Assembly (NCBI GenBank): GCA_028564925.1 | Contig: CM053034.1 | Span: 87,026,282 to 87,090,281, forward strand | Length of the DNA: 64,000 bases | Direction: 5' to 3' | Source: Lithobates sylvaticus | Lineage: Eukaryota > Chordata > Amphibia > Anura > Ranidae | In this document: positions 43,055-54,403 of the stretch, one piece after another | Position numbering within the stretch: the stretch's first letter is position 1 | How the letters are laid out: each line of letters begins with the position of its first letter | Notes under the pieces: model-generated | The model's database searches: none | What the model was told of the DNA's origin: nothing | The model's input: the letters and a program-made list of their open reading frames with translations, nothing else | Translations under genes and position numbers: made by a program

Positions 43055-46000
43055 AATACGTCCGCCCAGTACTTTCGTACATCTGGGCAGAGCCAGAATA
43101 TGTGGAGCATATTTCCATCAGTCGAGTGACATCTCCAGCAAGTGGAGGGTTTGCGAGGGTCAAAGGAAGAAAGCCTGGAAGGTGTAAGGTACCACCTTAG
43201 TGATATTTTTTGTGTGAGTTCCCAAAGGGCGGCGCATTTCGTGGATTTGTAAATTGTCTGTAATGCGAGTTGCCATTGTGAGTCGGAGAAGGTGAGTGCT
43301 TGATCAGTTTCCCATCTGAGATGTGGGGACATTTTGGCGAAGCAGTTTTTTTGGTGGAAGTGATTGTAAAAATGGGAGATGCCCTTAGTTGTAGAGGTTG
43401 GGTTTGTGAGGTAGTCCCAAGATTTGGGCTGCACAGTATAGAGAGGAAGAGGGAGATTGAGCAGGGAGTGGTGTATGCAGAGGTATGTGAAGGGTTTTGA
43501 GAGAGGGAGGTCATATTCGGCCTGTAGTTGGGGGAAAGATTTAGGATTGGTCTCCTGGACGAGGTCTTGTATGATTCGGATCCCCTTGAGGGTCCAGAGT
43601 GCGATTGGGAGATCTGGGGTCAGGAACAACAAAGAGTCAAGAGGTATGTGGAAATGTGGAGAGGAAGAGTCTGGCGAGTTGTGTGTGACCAATTTTTTCC
43701 AGGCAAGGGCCGAGGCCTTCATAGTCGGGGAGATGTATGACAGGGTTGTGGCCCCTAAGGGAGTGGATAGTAGCCAAGTTTTCATATTGGATCCAGGGAG
43801 CGAGGAATTTTCTATCTGAGCCCATAGGGGAATCAAGTTGGACTGGAACCAGCCGGGTAGTTGGGCGAGAAAGGCGGCCAGATAGTAGTCTTCAAAATTA
43901 ATGGATCCTACTCCTCCTATCAGTTTGTTTTTAATTAATTTTAGGTGGGCACATCTGGGTTTCTTCCCCTTCCATAGAAATTGGTTGTATAGTGTTTGAA
44001 GAGACCTGAAGAAGGATGTGGGGAGTGGAATGGGGAGCGTTCTGAAAAAGTAAAGAATTTGGGGAAGACATATCATTTTGAAGGCTGCGAGTCTACCTGA
44101 CCAAGATAGTTCATGTTTCGCTATATTTTGTGTCGTCGCTTGGATGGTGCGTAGTAGAGGTATAAAATTACTTGGGTATATGTGTCTAAGAGATCTCTGC
44201 AATTTGATACTTAAGTAGGTGATATCTGTGTCTGCCCATGTGAAAGAGTATTGTAGTTGTAAAAGGTTCCTTGTAGTAGCGTCAATGTTAATGTCAGGTA
44301 TAAATGATTTATTTGTGTTCAGTTTATAGTATGATACCGAGCTAAACCGGGTTAGTAGTTTTTGTACCTCAGCCAAGGAGGAAGTCGGGTCGCTAAGGAT
44401 AAGGATGACATCATCAGCGAATAGGCTGATTTTGTGCGTCGTTGGTCCAATTTGGATTCCCGAGATTGCAGGATGGGTGCGGACATGTTCTGCTAGGGGT
44501 TCCATGAGTAAATTAAAAATAAGGGGGGGGCAGTGGGCAGCCCTGGCGCGTGCCATTCGTGATGGGGAAAGGGCGGGAAAGCATACCTTCAGAGAATACT
44601 TGGGCTGTGGGGTTGGAGTACAGTGCCATAATGGCGTTAAGGATGTTGCCCTTAAAGCCAAAATTTCTGTAGGACAGTCCGGAGGTATGACCAGTGGACT
44701 CTATCGGACGCCTTCTCTGCATCCAGAGATAGGAGCAGAGAAGGTGTTCCAGTGGATTCAGTGTGGTGGATGAGGTTCAGCATCCTTCTAGTGGCATCTG
44801 ATGCCTGTCTACCTTTTGTAAATCCTGTTTGGTCCTGGTGTATAAGAGTGGGCATTATCATAAGTAGTCTTGTTGCTATAGTTTTAGCGTAAATCTTGAT
44901 GTCGAGATTCAACAACGAGATTGGGCGAAAGTTTTTGGGGGACATTCGACTCCGTCCCTGGTTTCGGTATCGTAATTACAAGCGCATTCAGGTATTCTTT
45001 ACTGAAAGCAGAAGAGGAGGCAGTGTCATTGAAAATTTCGGTAAGGTGTTAAATCAGAAGCAGGGAGTATTGTTTATAATATTCCCCTGATAACCCGTCT
45101 GGGCCTGGTGCTTTGCCAGTCGGTAGGGAATCAATAGTCAGTTTAATTTCCCGTTCTGTAAACGGGGCATTGAGAGCCTGTAGTTGTTCTGTGGTCAAGG
45201 TGGGTAGGTTTATTTTTTGGAGGAACAGTTCAATGTCATGTTGTGAGGGTTTTGGGGGACTCTGTTTGGGTTGTAGAGGTCACCATAGTAGTAACTGAAA
45301 GCGTCAGCTATGTCTTGTGGGTTGGTAAGGGGGATTTTCATGTGGGGGTGGAAAAGTTGTGAGATTTTGGTTGTCACGTCTAGCTTTGAGGCGTTGTGCC
45401 AATTTTTTTCCCGCTTTGTTGGAGGGGGAATATGAGGTTGCTTTGAATTTTTTTTGGAGGAATTCATAGGAGTATAGCAGTAGGGATCTAAGTTCCTGTC
45501 TTAGGGACAACAGTTGGTTTGTTAATGAGCCTTGGGGGTCAGTCTTGTGCTTCATTTCCAGCTCCGTTATTTGAGCTACTAATTCGTCTAGACGCTGCGT
45601 CCTTTTCTTTTTGTGGTATGAGCTCAGTCTAATTAACATTCCTCTCATGAAGGCTTTATGTGCGCTCCACACCACTCCAGGGTCGGACACTGTTCCCTTG
45701 TTCAGCGAAAAAAAAATCAGTGATATGTTTTGATATATCTGGCACGTAATTTTCATGTTGGATGATGAAGTTATTCACTCGCCAGAGATGTGCGTTACCT
45801 TGAAGATTAGAGTCTTCAATGGTAATGGGAGCGTAGTCCGACCATGTTGTGGTGTGGATTGCAGATTCAGAATTTTTTTGTAGAATCGATTTATTTTGAA
45901 AATAGGTCTATTCGAGAGTATGAGCGATGTCTGGGGGAAAAAAAGGTAAAGTCCCGTTCGGAGCCGTGGTGGCACCGCCATACATTGTAGAGATCTTGGA

Positions 46001-46570
46001 CATAAAGAAAATTTTTCAGAGGTGAGGTTTGTCGTTTCGCAGCTGAGGTAGAGTCCAAGTGGAGATCAGGGGCCTAGGTTGAAGTCTCCGCACACTATCA
46101 AATGTCCCTTCTGAATGGCTTTGGCTGTGCGTAGAACTTTGTGCAGGAACTTCATTTGGTGGGAGTTCGGGGCATATAGGTTAATGAGAGTGTAGGGCAC
46201 TCTGTTGATGGTACATAGAAGAATTATATAGTGACCTTCAGGATCTGGGATAAGCTGCAGCAATTGGAAGTCGACCGTGTGTTTGATCGCTATCATAACC
46301 CCTTTAGACTTGGTGGAGTGAGAAGCATGAAAGGTGTGAGGGAATAGATGTTTGCAGAGAGGGGTGTCTCCTGGCAGCAGGTGGGTTTCCTGAATGCAAA
46401 TGACATCACTGTGGAGAGCTGTGGCAGTTTTCCACAGTGAGTGGCGTTTGGTAGGGTGATTCAGTCCATTGACATTAAGCGAGAGTACGTTACATTTTGT
46501 TCGTGGTGGGTTGAGGTGGGTGTCAATTAACACTTACAGTTTGTTGCTTGAAGACGGTTCTGGATTCTTC
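43055..46570 (-). pseudogene. L1 ORF2 protein, multiply broken and 3'-truncated
   Basis: Endonuclease part (46533-46066): VLSLNVNGLNHPTKRHSLWK, DVICIQETHLLPGD, TLINLYAPNSHQMKF and IVCGDFNLGP. The linker spans 45760-45300. The reverse transcriptase reads [48 protein letters not shown] and the active site [12 protein letters not shown] at about 44400. The C-terminal cysteine region [19 protein letters not shown] lies at about 43140-43085. Several frame changes separate these parts. The last 30-odd codons run into Ty3 sequence without a stop. Confidence 0.85.
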
Positions 46571-47010
46571 TGGGGTCAAGTTGTAGATGCTTGGGAGTCT
46601 AAGGGTCTGAGGAAGGGGTAGGATGTACAACTGCAGATAGAGCAAAACAATGCGAGCAAGATGCTGTTAATGGAAGAAGATTGAGGTAATTGAGGTGGAG
46701 AAACAAAGAAAGAAATCAATGCAAGAATTCGCCTGGTATACTATTAGTAGGAGGTCGGAGTGTCGCTCTGAAAGCTCAATTACAGTAATCAAGGCTAAAA
46801 CACGCCTAAGAGAAAAAAAATAGTCAATAAAAAGAGAAAAAAAAAGCAAAATTGCAGAGGGAGTGCAGGGCACCACAGTAGCCTCCGGTGGGGGGTGCAG
46901 AGAATCAGTAAGGCTGGAGAGTGCAAACAGGGGTAACAGGTTGTCAAGTCGCTGGGGAACTTGCATGACGATACGTTGTCGGCCACTTTGGTAGCCTGAT
47001 TTTGGGCCAG

Positions 47011-47928
47011 TTAGACATTGGGGTGAGCCGGATGCTTGTGGGACGAGTGGGGTCCTCTGGCGTGAGAGGGAGGTGCAGGAGGGTCTAGAAGGATGCCCCA
47101 GGTGTGGAGAAGTCGTAGGCCTTTCTCTAGATCACTAACAGTGTGGGTTTGCCCATTGCGGGTGATGAGGAGCGTGGCTGGGTATCTCCATTTGTACTGT
47201 AGCTTGTGATTCTGTAGGCCTTTCGTGATAGAGTTCAGTAGATGTCTCAGTTGGAGGATATATTTGCAAAGATCTGGGAAGAGTTGTATCCCAGTATAGG
47301 GCGCTGGTAGAGGTGTTTTGGCTTTGACCCATATCAGTAGCTTCTCTTTGATATGATAAAAGTGGACCCTCATGAGGACATCTCTGGGGACTGAGGCTGC
47401 TAGGTAAGGTGGCTTAGCAATCCTGTGGGTCCTGTCTATGATGACATCTCGCGGGGATGCTTCAGGGACAATTATATGCATTAGGTCTTTCACATAGCGG
47501 GACAAGTCCGCAGGGGGTATATTCTCGGGGACCCCCCTTACCTTAACGTTGTTCCTGCGGGGCCTATCTTCTAAATCGGCCAGCTTGGCGCACACCCATG
47601 ACTATTCCTCTTTAAGCTTGTCACAAGTGTCAATAATGTCGTTCACCGTATAGGTGCATTCAGATAGGCCTCTCTCAGTGTTGGTTACTCTGGTATCTAA
47701 CGTGTGGATATCAGAGGTGATTGTTGAAAACATAGTAGAAAGGTCAGTCATGAGGGAGGTTTGGAGGGAGAGCAGCATGTCCTTCAGTGTAGTATCCATG
47801 ACAGGCTGGCCTGAGGTGGGGAATGAGGCCATGGAGGATTGCAGGGCCTGGTAGGAAAGGAAGGGCTTCAGAGCCTGGGCCTCAATTTGTGAATGCAGCG
47901 CCCGCTGCGGCGGCGTGTCAAGCCGCAT
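47011..47928 (-). pseudogene. L1 ORF1 protein, interrupted
   Basis: A coiled-coil part starts MRLDTPPQRALHSQIEAQAL at 47928 and includes TLDTRVTNTERGLSECTYTV. After one stop near 47600 the RRM-like part follows: KLADLEDRPRRNNVKVRGVP, then ASPRDVIIDRTHRIAKP and VLMRVHFYHIKEKLL. The C-terminus has YKWRYPATLLITRNGQ. The order is that of L1 ORF1. The stop makes this copy defective. Confidence 0.85.
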
Positions 47929-48299
47929 TTTAGCCTTGGCAGGGCTGCCAAGCAGAGGGTCATCCTCCTGGGTGTCTGGGGGGTCTGGAGAGGTACCTGA
48001 GTGAGGATGCTCTTCTGGGATGACATGCGGGAGGTCCGTGTATGACTCACGCTGTGTGAGTGGGCCGGCACCATTTGGGTCCCTGTGTCCCGCTCCGCGG
48101 GCTTGTAGGCAAACTCGTGAGTTTTTTAGGTGCGCGGTCCGTGTATCTCTTCCTGGATTGGTTCATTTTGTTCTCTGGGTCGTCCGGAGCGAGGATGGCC
48201 GTGGATGGAGTGGTGTGTGGGGCCTGCGTCGTTCGGTTGTCCTATGGCTGACGAGCAAGTGGATCAAGCGTCCATCTTCTTCTCCGGCCGGCCATGCCC

Positions 48300-48566
48300 C
48301 AGTAGGCAGGCATTCTTGAAGGCCCTGAACTTTTTCCGGTCACCGAAGAATCGATCGGGTATAGGTCCCCATGGTTCAGGAGGAGGCAAGGAAACTGGAG
48401 CCATGTTAGAGGAGGAAGAACTGGAGTCCACCAAGGCTGGAGCAACAGGCAAATGCTGCAGCCGATCCTCCAAGCGTAAATATCCATCCTGGAGCTTCTG
48501 AACGGCTTGCGTAAGGGTGGTGACTTGTTGACACCTCCATCGGCCTCGGTCATGGCTGGTTTGTAC
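48300..48566 (-). pseudogene. Ty3 gag remnant (fossil part)
   Basis: A start-like region (MTEADGGVN type) and DRFFGDRKKFRAFKNACLLG correspond to the capsid start of the element at 15614. It adjoins the 5' LTR at 48567. Confidence 0.75.
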
Positions 48567-49263
48567 TGTCGAGTGGGCTCCCCTTGCGGCTGAGTGCAGT
48601 ACACCCCTGAAATTGGGTACAGAGGGTGTAGTGCCCAGAGAAGCACAGATTGCCAGATGGATTCTGGAGAGAAGAGCTGGTGGGCACCTGAAGGACACCG
48701 GGTAATACAGGAAACACAGCTGGGCTAAAGTCTATAAGAAAGCTTGGTAATACTTGGCAAGGTGTGCACAAGGAACAGTAGTGGAAGCCAGGCCAGGGGT
48801 TAAACACAGTAGATCTGACAAGAGGAAGAGGCAGGTTGCAGAAACAGGGACAAGCCAAAGGTCTGGTATCAGGAAGCAGGCAGGAACAGGTAACTGTAGC
48901 AAAGTCCGTGATACTAGCCGGGATCAGGTATTGGAGAAGACAACAAGTTGATAAAGCAAGCCAGGGGGTCAAACCAGGAGAGCAGATCAGACAGGTCAGG
49001 AACAAGCCGGGTCACAACAGGAATCCAAATAGTAATTGCACAGAGGTTCAGGAACACAGGAAGACTGACAAACCAGCAACTGCAGACACTAGCAGACTTC
49101 CTTATATAGGCCCGTGTGACCTGCTGGTAGAGATACTGGGTCCTAAAGTCCTTCTCCTGCCATAAGTGCTGGTAGGGATACTGGGTCCTAGAGCCCTTCT
49201 CCTGCTGTTGGTTCCCTGATAACTGGCACTGTTGTCAGTTCTCATACAGCCATTTCCCTGACA
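48567..49263 (-). repeat. 5' LTR of the older Ty3 element
   Basis: The 697-bp partner of the LTR at 32999 ends catttccctgaca. A few per cent of bases differ by eye. Confidence 0.9.
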
Positions 49264-50469
49264 GATAATCATGAGAGCTGTTGAACCAGGTCTCTAAAAT
49301 TCCCACAAAATCCAAATCCTCCTCGTACAACAGTATATCTAGTTCACCCATCTTGTCCGCCAGGCTCCTGGCATTGGTGGACATGCCACATTGTTTAGAC
49401 CGGTCGCATATTATCCTTTTATTTGGTGTTCGAGATTGCAGCTAGGACTTGCTACTATACTTGCCTTGGGTTTATGTGCTTTGCTCAACATATCACTAAT
49501 TCCCCCAATTCTACCCTCTGGAATATGTTCGCGCAGACTATCTCTACCTCTGGACCCCCCCTATCGCCTAGTTTAAAAACCCCTCTAACTTTTTGGCCAT
49601 CTTCAATCCCAGCTGATCTGCACCCTCCTCATTTAGGTGCAGTCCATCCCTTGTATAGTACTTGTTATCGACTGAGAACTCGACCCAGTCCTCGAGGAAT
49701 CCAAACCCCTCCTTACTACACCAGCTCTTCAGCCACTTATTTACTTCCCTAATCTCCCTCTGCCTTTCTGGTGTGGCTCAATGTACTGGTAGTATTCCTG
49801 AGAATACTACCTTGGAGGTCCTTTTCCTCAATTTAACTTCCAAGTCCCTAAAATTGTTATTTAGGACACTCCATCTGCCTCTGACTGCACCATGACAGCC
49901 GGGTCTTCCCCAGCCCCTCCCAGTAATCTGTCCACAAGATCCGTGATGTGCTGAACCCGAGTGCCCGGTAGACAACATACAGTTTGGTGCTTCAGGTCTT
50001 TGTTACAGATTGCCCTTTCTGTCCTTCTAAGAATTGAGTCCCCTACCACCAGAATCTATCTTTACTTTCCCTGCCGTGTACGTTTCTGGCTCTCCTTTAG
50101 TATGGAGGGACTTCTCGGTGCTGACAGTTGCTTCCCCAGATTCAGAACCTGGGCTTCCAGGGAAACAATGTGCTTACATTTTGCACAGCAGTATTCACCC
50201 TCAATCGGATGATCATGGAATGCATACATGCTGCAAGATGTGCAACGAGTCTCCTCTCCACACCCGCCTGGCATTGTACCTATTAATTTAATGAGGATTG
50301 GGGATTATACCCTGTCCAAATTACCTAACAACTAGCTTCCTGACACTAATACTCAAGACAATACACAGGTACTCAACAAGACAATACACAGGTACTTGCA
50401 GACCCACGTGCACCCGCAGACCCACGTGCACCCACAGACCTATGTGCAATACAATGCCTGGGGGGTCCC
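49264..50469 (-). mobile_element. CR1 LINE, 5' part (ORF1 and start of ORF2)
   Basis: This is the continuation of the CR1 at 30105-32998. At 49264-49400 it encodes the start of ORF2 (STNARSLADKMGELDILLYE, then DFVGILETWF). ORF1 lies upstream. The 5' region (50290-50469) has short tandem repeats (acaagacaatacacaggta; cagacccacgtgcacc). Confidence 0.85.
49560..50274 (-). pseudogene. CR1 ORF1 with zinc-finger and esterase-like domain, broken
   Basis: It starts MPGGCGEETRCTSCSMYAFH at 50274 with a Cys/His finger (CTSC...YCCAKCKH) and a short coiled coil (SLEAQVLNLGKQL). A frame change near 50050 leads to an SGNH-esterase-like segment: VVGDSILRRTERAIC, VCCLPGTRVQHITDLVDRLL and SKVVFSGILPV. The end (TRDGLHLNEEGADQLG type, 49700-49600) holds the D-x-x-H catalytic motif. 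CR1 ORF1 esterases of this type are known in vertebrates. The copy has at least two breaks. Confidence 0.75.
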
Positions 50470-50473
50470 CTTA

Positions 50474-50934
50474 AATCGGAGGTTTGTCCACCGCTGCAAA
50501 AATTAAAAGCCAACAGCTGCACAAAATGCAGCTGCTGACTTTTTTAATAATCGGACACTTACCTGTCATGGAGTCAAGCGATGTTTCCACCACAGCTGAT
50601 GTTTCCACCGCAGCTGATGTTTCCATCAGCTGTCGGGTGCATGCCGCCTCCATTGCAAGTAAGGGAACTCGGCATAGCAGCCTTTCGGCTTCATGCCAGG
50701 AACCCTACTGCGCATGCGTGAGGCTCCGCTTTTCTCTCCTACTGACCCCGCAATAGGGGGAGGAGGAGGGAGCCCCAGCTGTACCGTCAATACCCACGGC
50801 TGAGGCTCCTGAAACTGGGGAAAACATACCTGTGAAAAACGGGTATGCTGTCCCCCTTCCCCCCCGAAAGGTGCCAAATGTGGCACCGGAGGGGGGGGGG
50901 GTACAATGAGTGGAAGTTCCACTTTTGGGTGGAA
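50474..50934. mobile_element. TTAA-flanked MITE
   Basis: It begins atcggaggtttgtcc after TTAA (50470-50473) and ends ccacttttgggtggaa before TTAA (50935-50938). It contains three near-repeats of cagctgatgtttcca (50597-50635). The terminal pairing is weak, so the ends are tentative. Confidence 0.5.
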
Positions 50935-50982
50935 TTAAGCTTTATGTGCCTGTAAAGTGGTGCATCTGTAGCATATATAGAA

Positions 50983-51399
50983 AAAAATAAAACCTACTTG
51001 GGGGGCACACCCTAAAATGCTTTATATTCAAGATGGTGCTGCTATAAGACCAAAAACAGTACAAAACAGATTACAGCGCACACATATAAAAATGACATTT
51101 ATCCTGCAAGGCTAGGTAAAAACACCTGAACATATTCAAAAATACGGGGGTTTGGTCACACTATATGGTCATATAGTGCTAAGCCCACTTACTGTGACAA
51201 AGTACCCCGAATTAGTGGGTCCTACCCTAGTAATAGAATGAAAGTACCTGTGTCTCAACCATGGGAGATAAATTCCTCTATGTGGGAGAACTGAAGGGAT
51301 TCCTCCTATGCAATGGTGGCCACTATAAAAAGATAATGAAGCGGGGGAGGGGTGCTCCAGCCCAAGAGACCTGGTCAGGGTCCATACAATAATCTGTTG
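50983..51399. mobile_element. Unidentified 417-bp insertion with 16-bp direct repeat
   Basis: The sequence tgtagcatatatagaa occurs at 50967-50982 and again at 51400-51415, suggesting a target-site duplication. The insert has no recognisable protein. Such a long duplication would fit LINE- or Penelope-type retrotransposition. Confidence 0.45.
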
Positions 51400-51415
51400 T
51401 GTAGCATATATAGAA

Positions 51416-53000
51416 CATGAAAAAAATAAGGAAAAAAACGGCGTGGGGTCCCTCCCCCCCAGTCCATACCAGGCCCTTCGGGGCTGGTATGGATTTGGAG
51501 GGGAACCCCATGCCAAAATGTAAAAAAAAATTATGTGGGGCCTTCCTAAAATCCATACCAGACCCTTATCTGGGCATCCAGCCTGGCAGATCAGGAAAGG
51601 GGGGCGAGCGAGAGTCCCTCCTGAACCATACCAGGCCACGTGTCCTCAACATGGGGGGTGGGTGCTTTGGGGCAGGGAGAGATCTGCAAGCAGGGGACTT
51701 ATCAGAATCTGAAAGCCCCCTTTAACAAGGGGGTCACAAGATCCCAGCCCCCAATGTGATTGAGTATTGGGTACATGGTACCCCTACCCATTCACCACAA
51801 AAGTGTACAAAAAGTAATAAAAACAAGAGACCGTTTTTTGACAAATCCTTTTTTTCCTCGATGTAAATCCATCCTCAATTACAGGCCACGGTTGTGGGGA
51901 TGAGGCCCTTGTCCCGATAAACATGAGGACAAGGTGCTTTGGAACCTCACGCCATTTAAAAAAAAAAATTGGGTGAAGGGCCTGGTATTGACTGGGGAGG
52001 GGAATTTTTTTAACCGCCACTTTTTTAAAACTATTATTTAGCTGTCAGCGGGGAAACCAATTGACAGCTGATAATCGGTTGTTAAGGATGCAGCAGCTGG
52101 CTTCCCGTCCCTGCTCCATAACAACCAGCTTACATTGCACCCTGATTGGGCAAAGCTTTGCCCAACCAGGGTGCAGAATGCATTGTGCAGAATGCATTGT
52201 GTAGGGTGTTCGGCCAGGCAAACACCCTGCAAATTTGTGTGTTTGACGAACACTCGAAAGGTGGTTGGACACAGCTGATTACATTGGTAAACAGCCTCGT
52301 CATTGGGTCTTTATCCGGATCTCAGTGACAGACCGCAACATCGATCATTGAGCCATGCGCCCCCAGAGGACGGGAGGTGGTTAAAAAGCCTTTAATGTAC
52401 ATTTATCTGCAAGCTTCTCTTATTTTGGAAATAATGCAATAGGGATCCCCAAAATACATACAATGTCTTCATCAAAGACAAGGTTCTAATATATATATAT
52501 TTTTTTGGGGGGGGGGGGCGGCATTGCATTTTTTACAAAAGGAATACCAAACCCTTCATATCTGTTATCAACTTTAGGGGGTGGGGCCCATGCAAAAACA
52601 AAAATAAAACCATGAGGCTGCATGACATGGGCCCCCCTCCAAAATCCATATCGGATTTGGTATTGACTTAAAAGGGAACCCTTTGCTAAAACAAATGATT
52701 TGGGGTCCCCCCCCAAATTCATACCAGACTCTTAATTTGAGCACACAGCCTGGCAGGCCAGGGAAGGGGGCACCCTGGGCTGTTTATTCTGGGGATGCAG
52801 GGGGGACTCATTGGAATCTGGAAGCCCCTTTAAAAATAAGAGGGTCCCAGATATCTGGCTCCCCACTACATGAATGAGTAAGGGGGTAGGGTATGTCAGT
52901 TGTAAATAAACACACCCATGTTTTTGACGGATCCTTTATTAAAAATATAAAACTACAAATCCCAGCATTGTAAATCCAGCATTAGTCAGGATAAACAACG
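51416..53000. mobile_element. hAT-derived repeat region, two diverged internal segments
   Basis: Two related blocks (about 51450-51800 and 52600-52890) share caatccataccag / catcca/cacagcctggcag and gaatctggaagccccttt. They resemble the interior of the hAT copy at 56724 (56940-57190, ataagggtctggtatgg). Termini could not be fixed. Open frames here are not genes. Confidence 0.5.
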
Positions 53001-54350
53001 TCCGCCAATCATGGAAAGAAAAAAAAAAAACATTGATATGCTAATCTGTCCGCTTGTGCCTCAAATGACAGCTCTTAGGAGCTGTCATAAATGTTTTAAA
53101 TACAATGACATCTCTGGTTCCATTCACTTACTTTCTGGGAATTTGGATATGGCCATATTTGGTCAGTGATGTCACCACCATTCTGCCCTTTTACTTATAT
53201 AGCAGGAGATTACATTGTTGTTAAAGGCTTGGCTATGCCTACACCCGTCGTCTTTCAACAACCATTAGAAGTGGGAATCTGTCATGTATAATAGCGGTAG
53301 TAATACTGCTATTTTGAATGAAATTCGGCTCCTTACACGTTTCAGTCCAAATTTGTGCTCAGACCAAACCTCTTCTAGGGTCCCCTGCTGACACTAATGA
53401 ATGCCTACCATAGCAAGCTGCTTGCTATGGGGGCGCTTGTGCGTACTCGCTCCTGAGCTGCCCTTGTGTGTCCATAATGTGTGAACAAACCCTACTAAAT
53501 GACCAAATTTCGGTGTTGTGCCCATTGAGCAAAAAAACATTTGTGAGGTTAGGAATAGAAGACCTAGCTCGCAAATGATATTGATATTCTGATTCATCCT
53601 ATTGTAAAAATAAGCCGTTCTATACTGTATTTCCAAGCGCCACTCGGCACTCGTGACTGGCTGCCACTCTCCTCTCCCAGTCTGACAGCTAGAGTGGGAG
53701 GGGCCTAGAAACCCCCCCTTATGTCAGCTGGGAGGAGGAGAGAGGCAGCCGGTCACTTATTTTTACAAAACCACAAACACTGGGTACATCAGTTAATGTA
53801 ATAGAGGGGATTGTATAAATTACACTCAGAAATGATAGCAGCAGTCAGAGCTGAAATACAGGATTTGGAGGGGGAAGGAAGACAGAGGAGAGCAGAGAGG
53901 AGAGCTGCAGATAAAAGAGGCATGTAAACTGACCACAGTGTCAGGGCTCAGCAGCCATGATAAACATGTTTACAGGGGGAAGAGCAGAACCAGGCAGGAT
54001 CAGCCAGGTATTACAGGTAATACGAGGGTTCAAATGACGCAGCACAAGCACTGTGCTGTATAACATGCTTTAAAGGAACAGGATCCTTTTCTTTTTTTCT
54101 TTTTTTTTTTTTTTTTAGGGTTACAAACACTTTAAAAGGGCTAGAGGTATAGGCCTTGATTTTCTACAATGTTTTATTTTTATATTCTGTATTTATTATA
54201 TATGCTTTTTGGATCCTAGAAGTAATTAGAGTGACTAAAGAAAGGAAATTATGTTGTTAGGTCGATACTGGCTGATAGGGATTAGTAGGTGCATTGTTGG
54301 CGCAAACATGATGGCTAATTACTAACTCCCATCAATGGTTTTCTTTACAG
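53001..54350. other. Intronic DNA with one TTAA-element end
   Basis: A terminal motif gggttacaaacact precedes TTAA at 54132-54135, in the orientation opposite to 25795. Its partner end was not found, though the purine-rich block at 53640-54110 probably belongs to it. The rest is unassigned; an acceptor closes the stretch at 54341-54350. Confidence 0.4.
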
Positions 54351-54403
54351 TATTTGCAGAAATGGAAAGTTCACTTGTGACTACACAAGCATAGGAACAA
54401 CAG
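54351..54403 (+). CDS. Gel-forming mucin, short exon ending the E2 segment
   Basis: A 53-bp exon lies between acceptor ttctttacag and donor g|gtaatt. Its first base completes TG|T (Cys) from the exon ending at 24667; 17 codons follow (ICRNGKFTCDYTSIGTT), with one base carried on. C-I-C-R-N-G-K-F-T-C is the small cysteine-rich unit after TIL2 in MUC5-type mucins (compare CxCxxGKLxC). Phase agreement on both sides supports splicing across the 29.7-kb intron. Confidence 0.85.

Larger units (their letters stand above)
43050..48250 (-). mobile_element. Second L1-clade LINE, lacking its 3' end
   Basis: From the right: a 5' region (about 47930-48250), ORF1 (47928-47011), a spacer, and ORF2 (about 46570-43050). 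The LINE stops inside ORF2, without 3' UTR or poly-A, exactly where Ty3 reverse transcriptase sequence starts. LINEs normally keep their 3' ends, so a later rearrangement removed it. The right boundary with gag is uncertain by about 50 bp. It is more degraded than the L1 at 34968 and belongs to a different subfamily by its ORF1 and ORF2 sequences. Confidence 0.8.
32999..49263 (-). mobile_element. Older Ty3-type chromovirus, split by two L1 LINEs (fossil)
   Basis: The LTRs at 32999-33719 and 48567-49263 share sequence with about 4% difference by eye, and a target duplication gctaa/gataa flanks the whole. Internal parts on the minus strand in order from the right: gag (about 48300-48550), reverse transcriptase and RNase H (about 42290-43050), integrase (about 34330-34950), chromodomain (about 33770-33910). 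It is clearly broken, with more than five breaks, and is older than the copy at 15614. Two LINEs are inserted in it: 34968-41900 and about 43050-48250. Confidence 0.9.

Noticed and set aside
51169-51639. 156-codon minus-strand frame as a gene
   Set aside because: It crosses an insertion boundary (51400) and hAT-derived repeat DNA, and no motif is recognisable.
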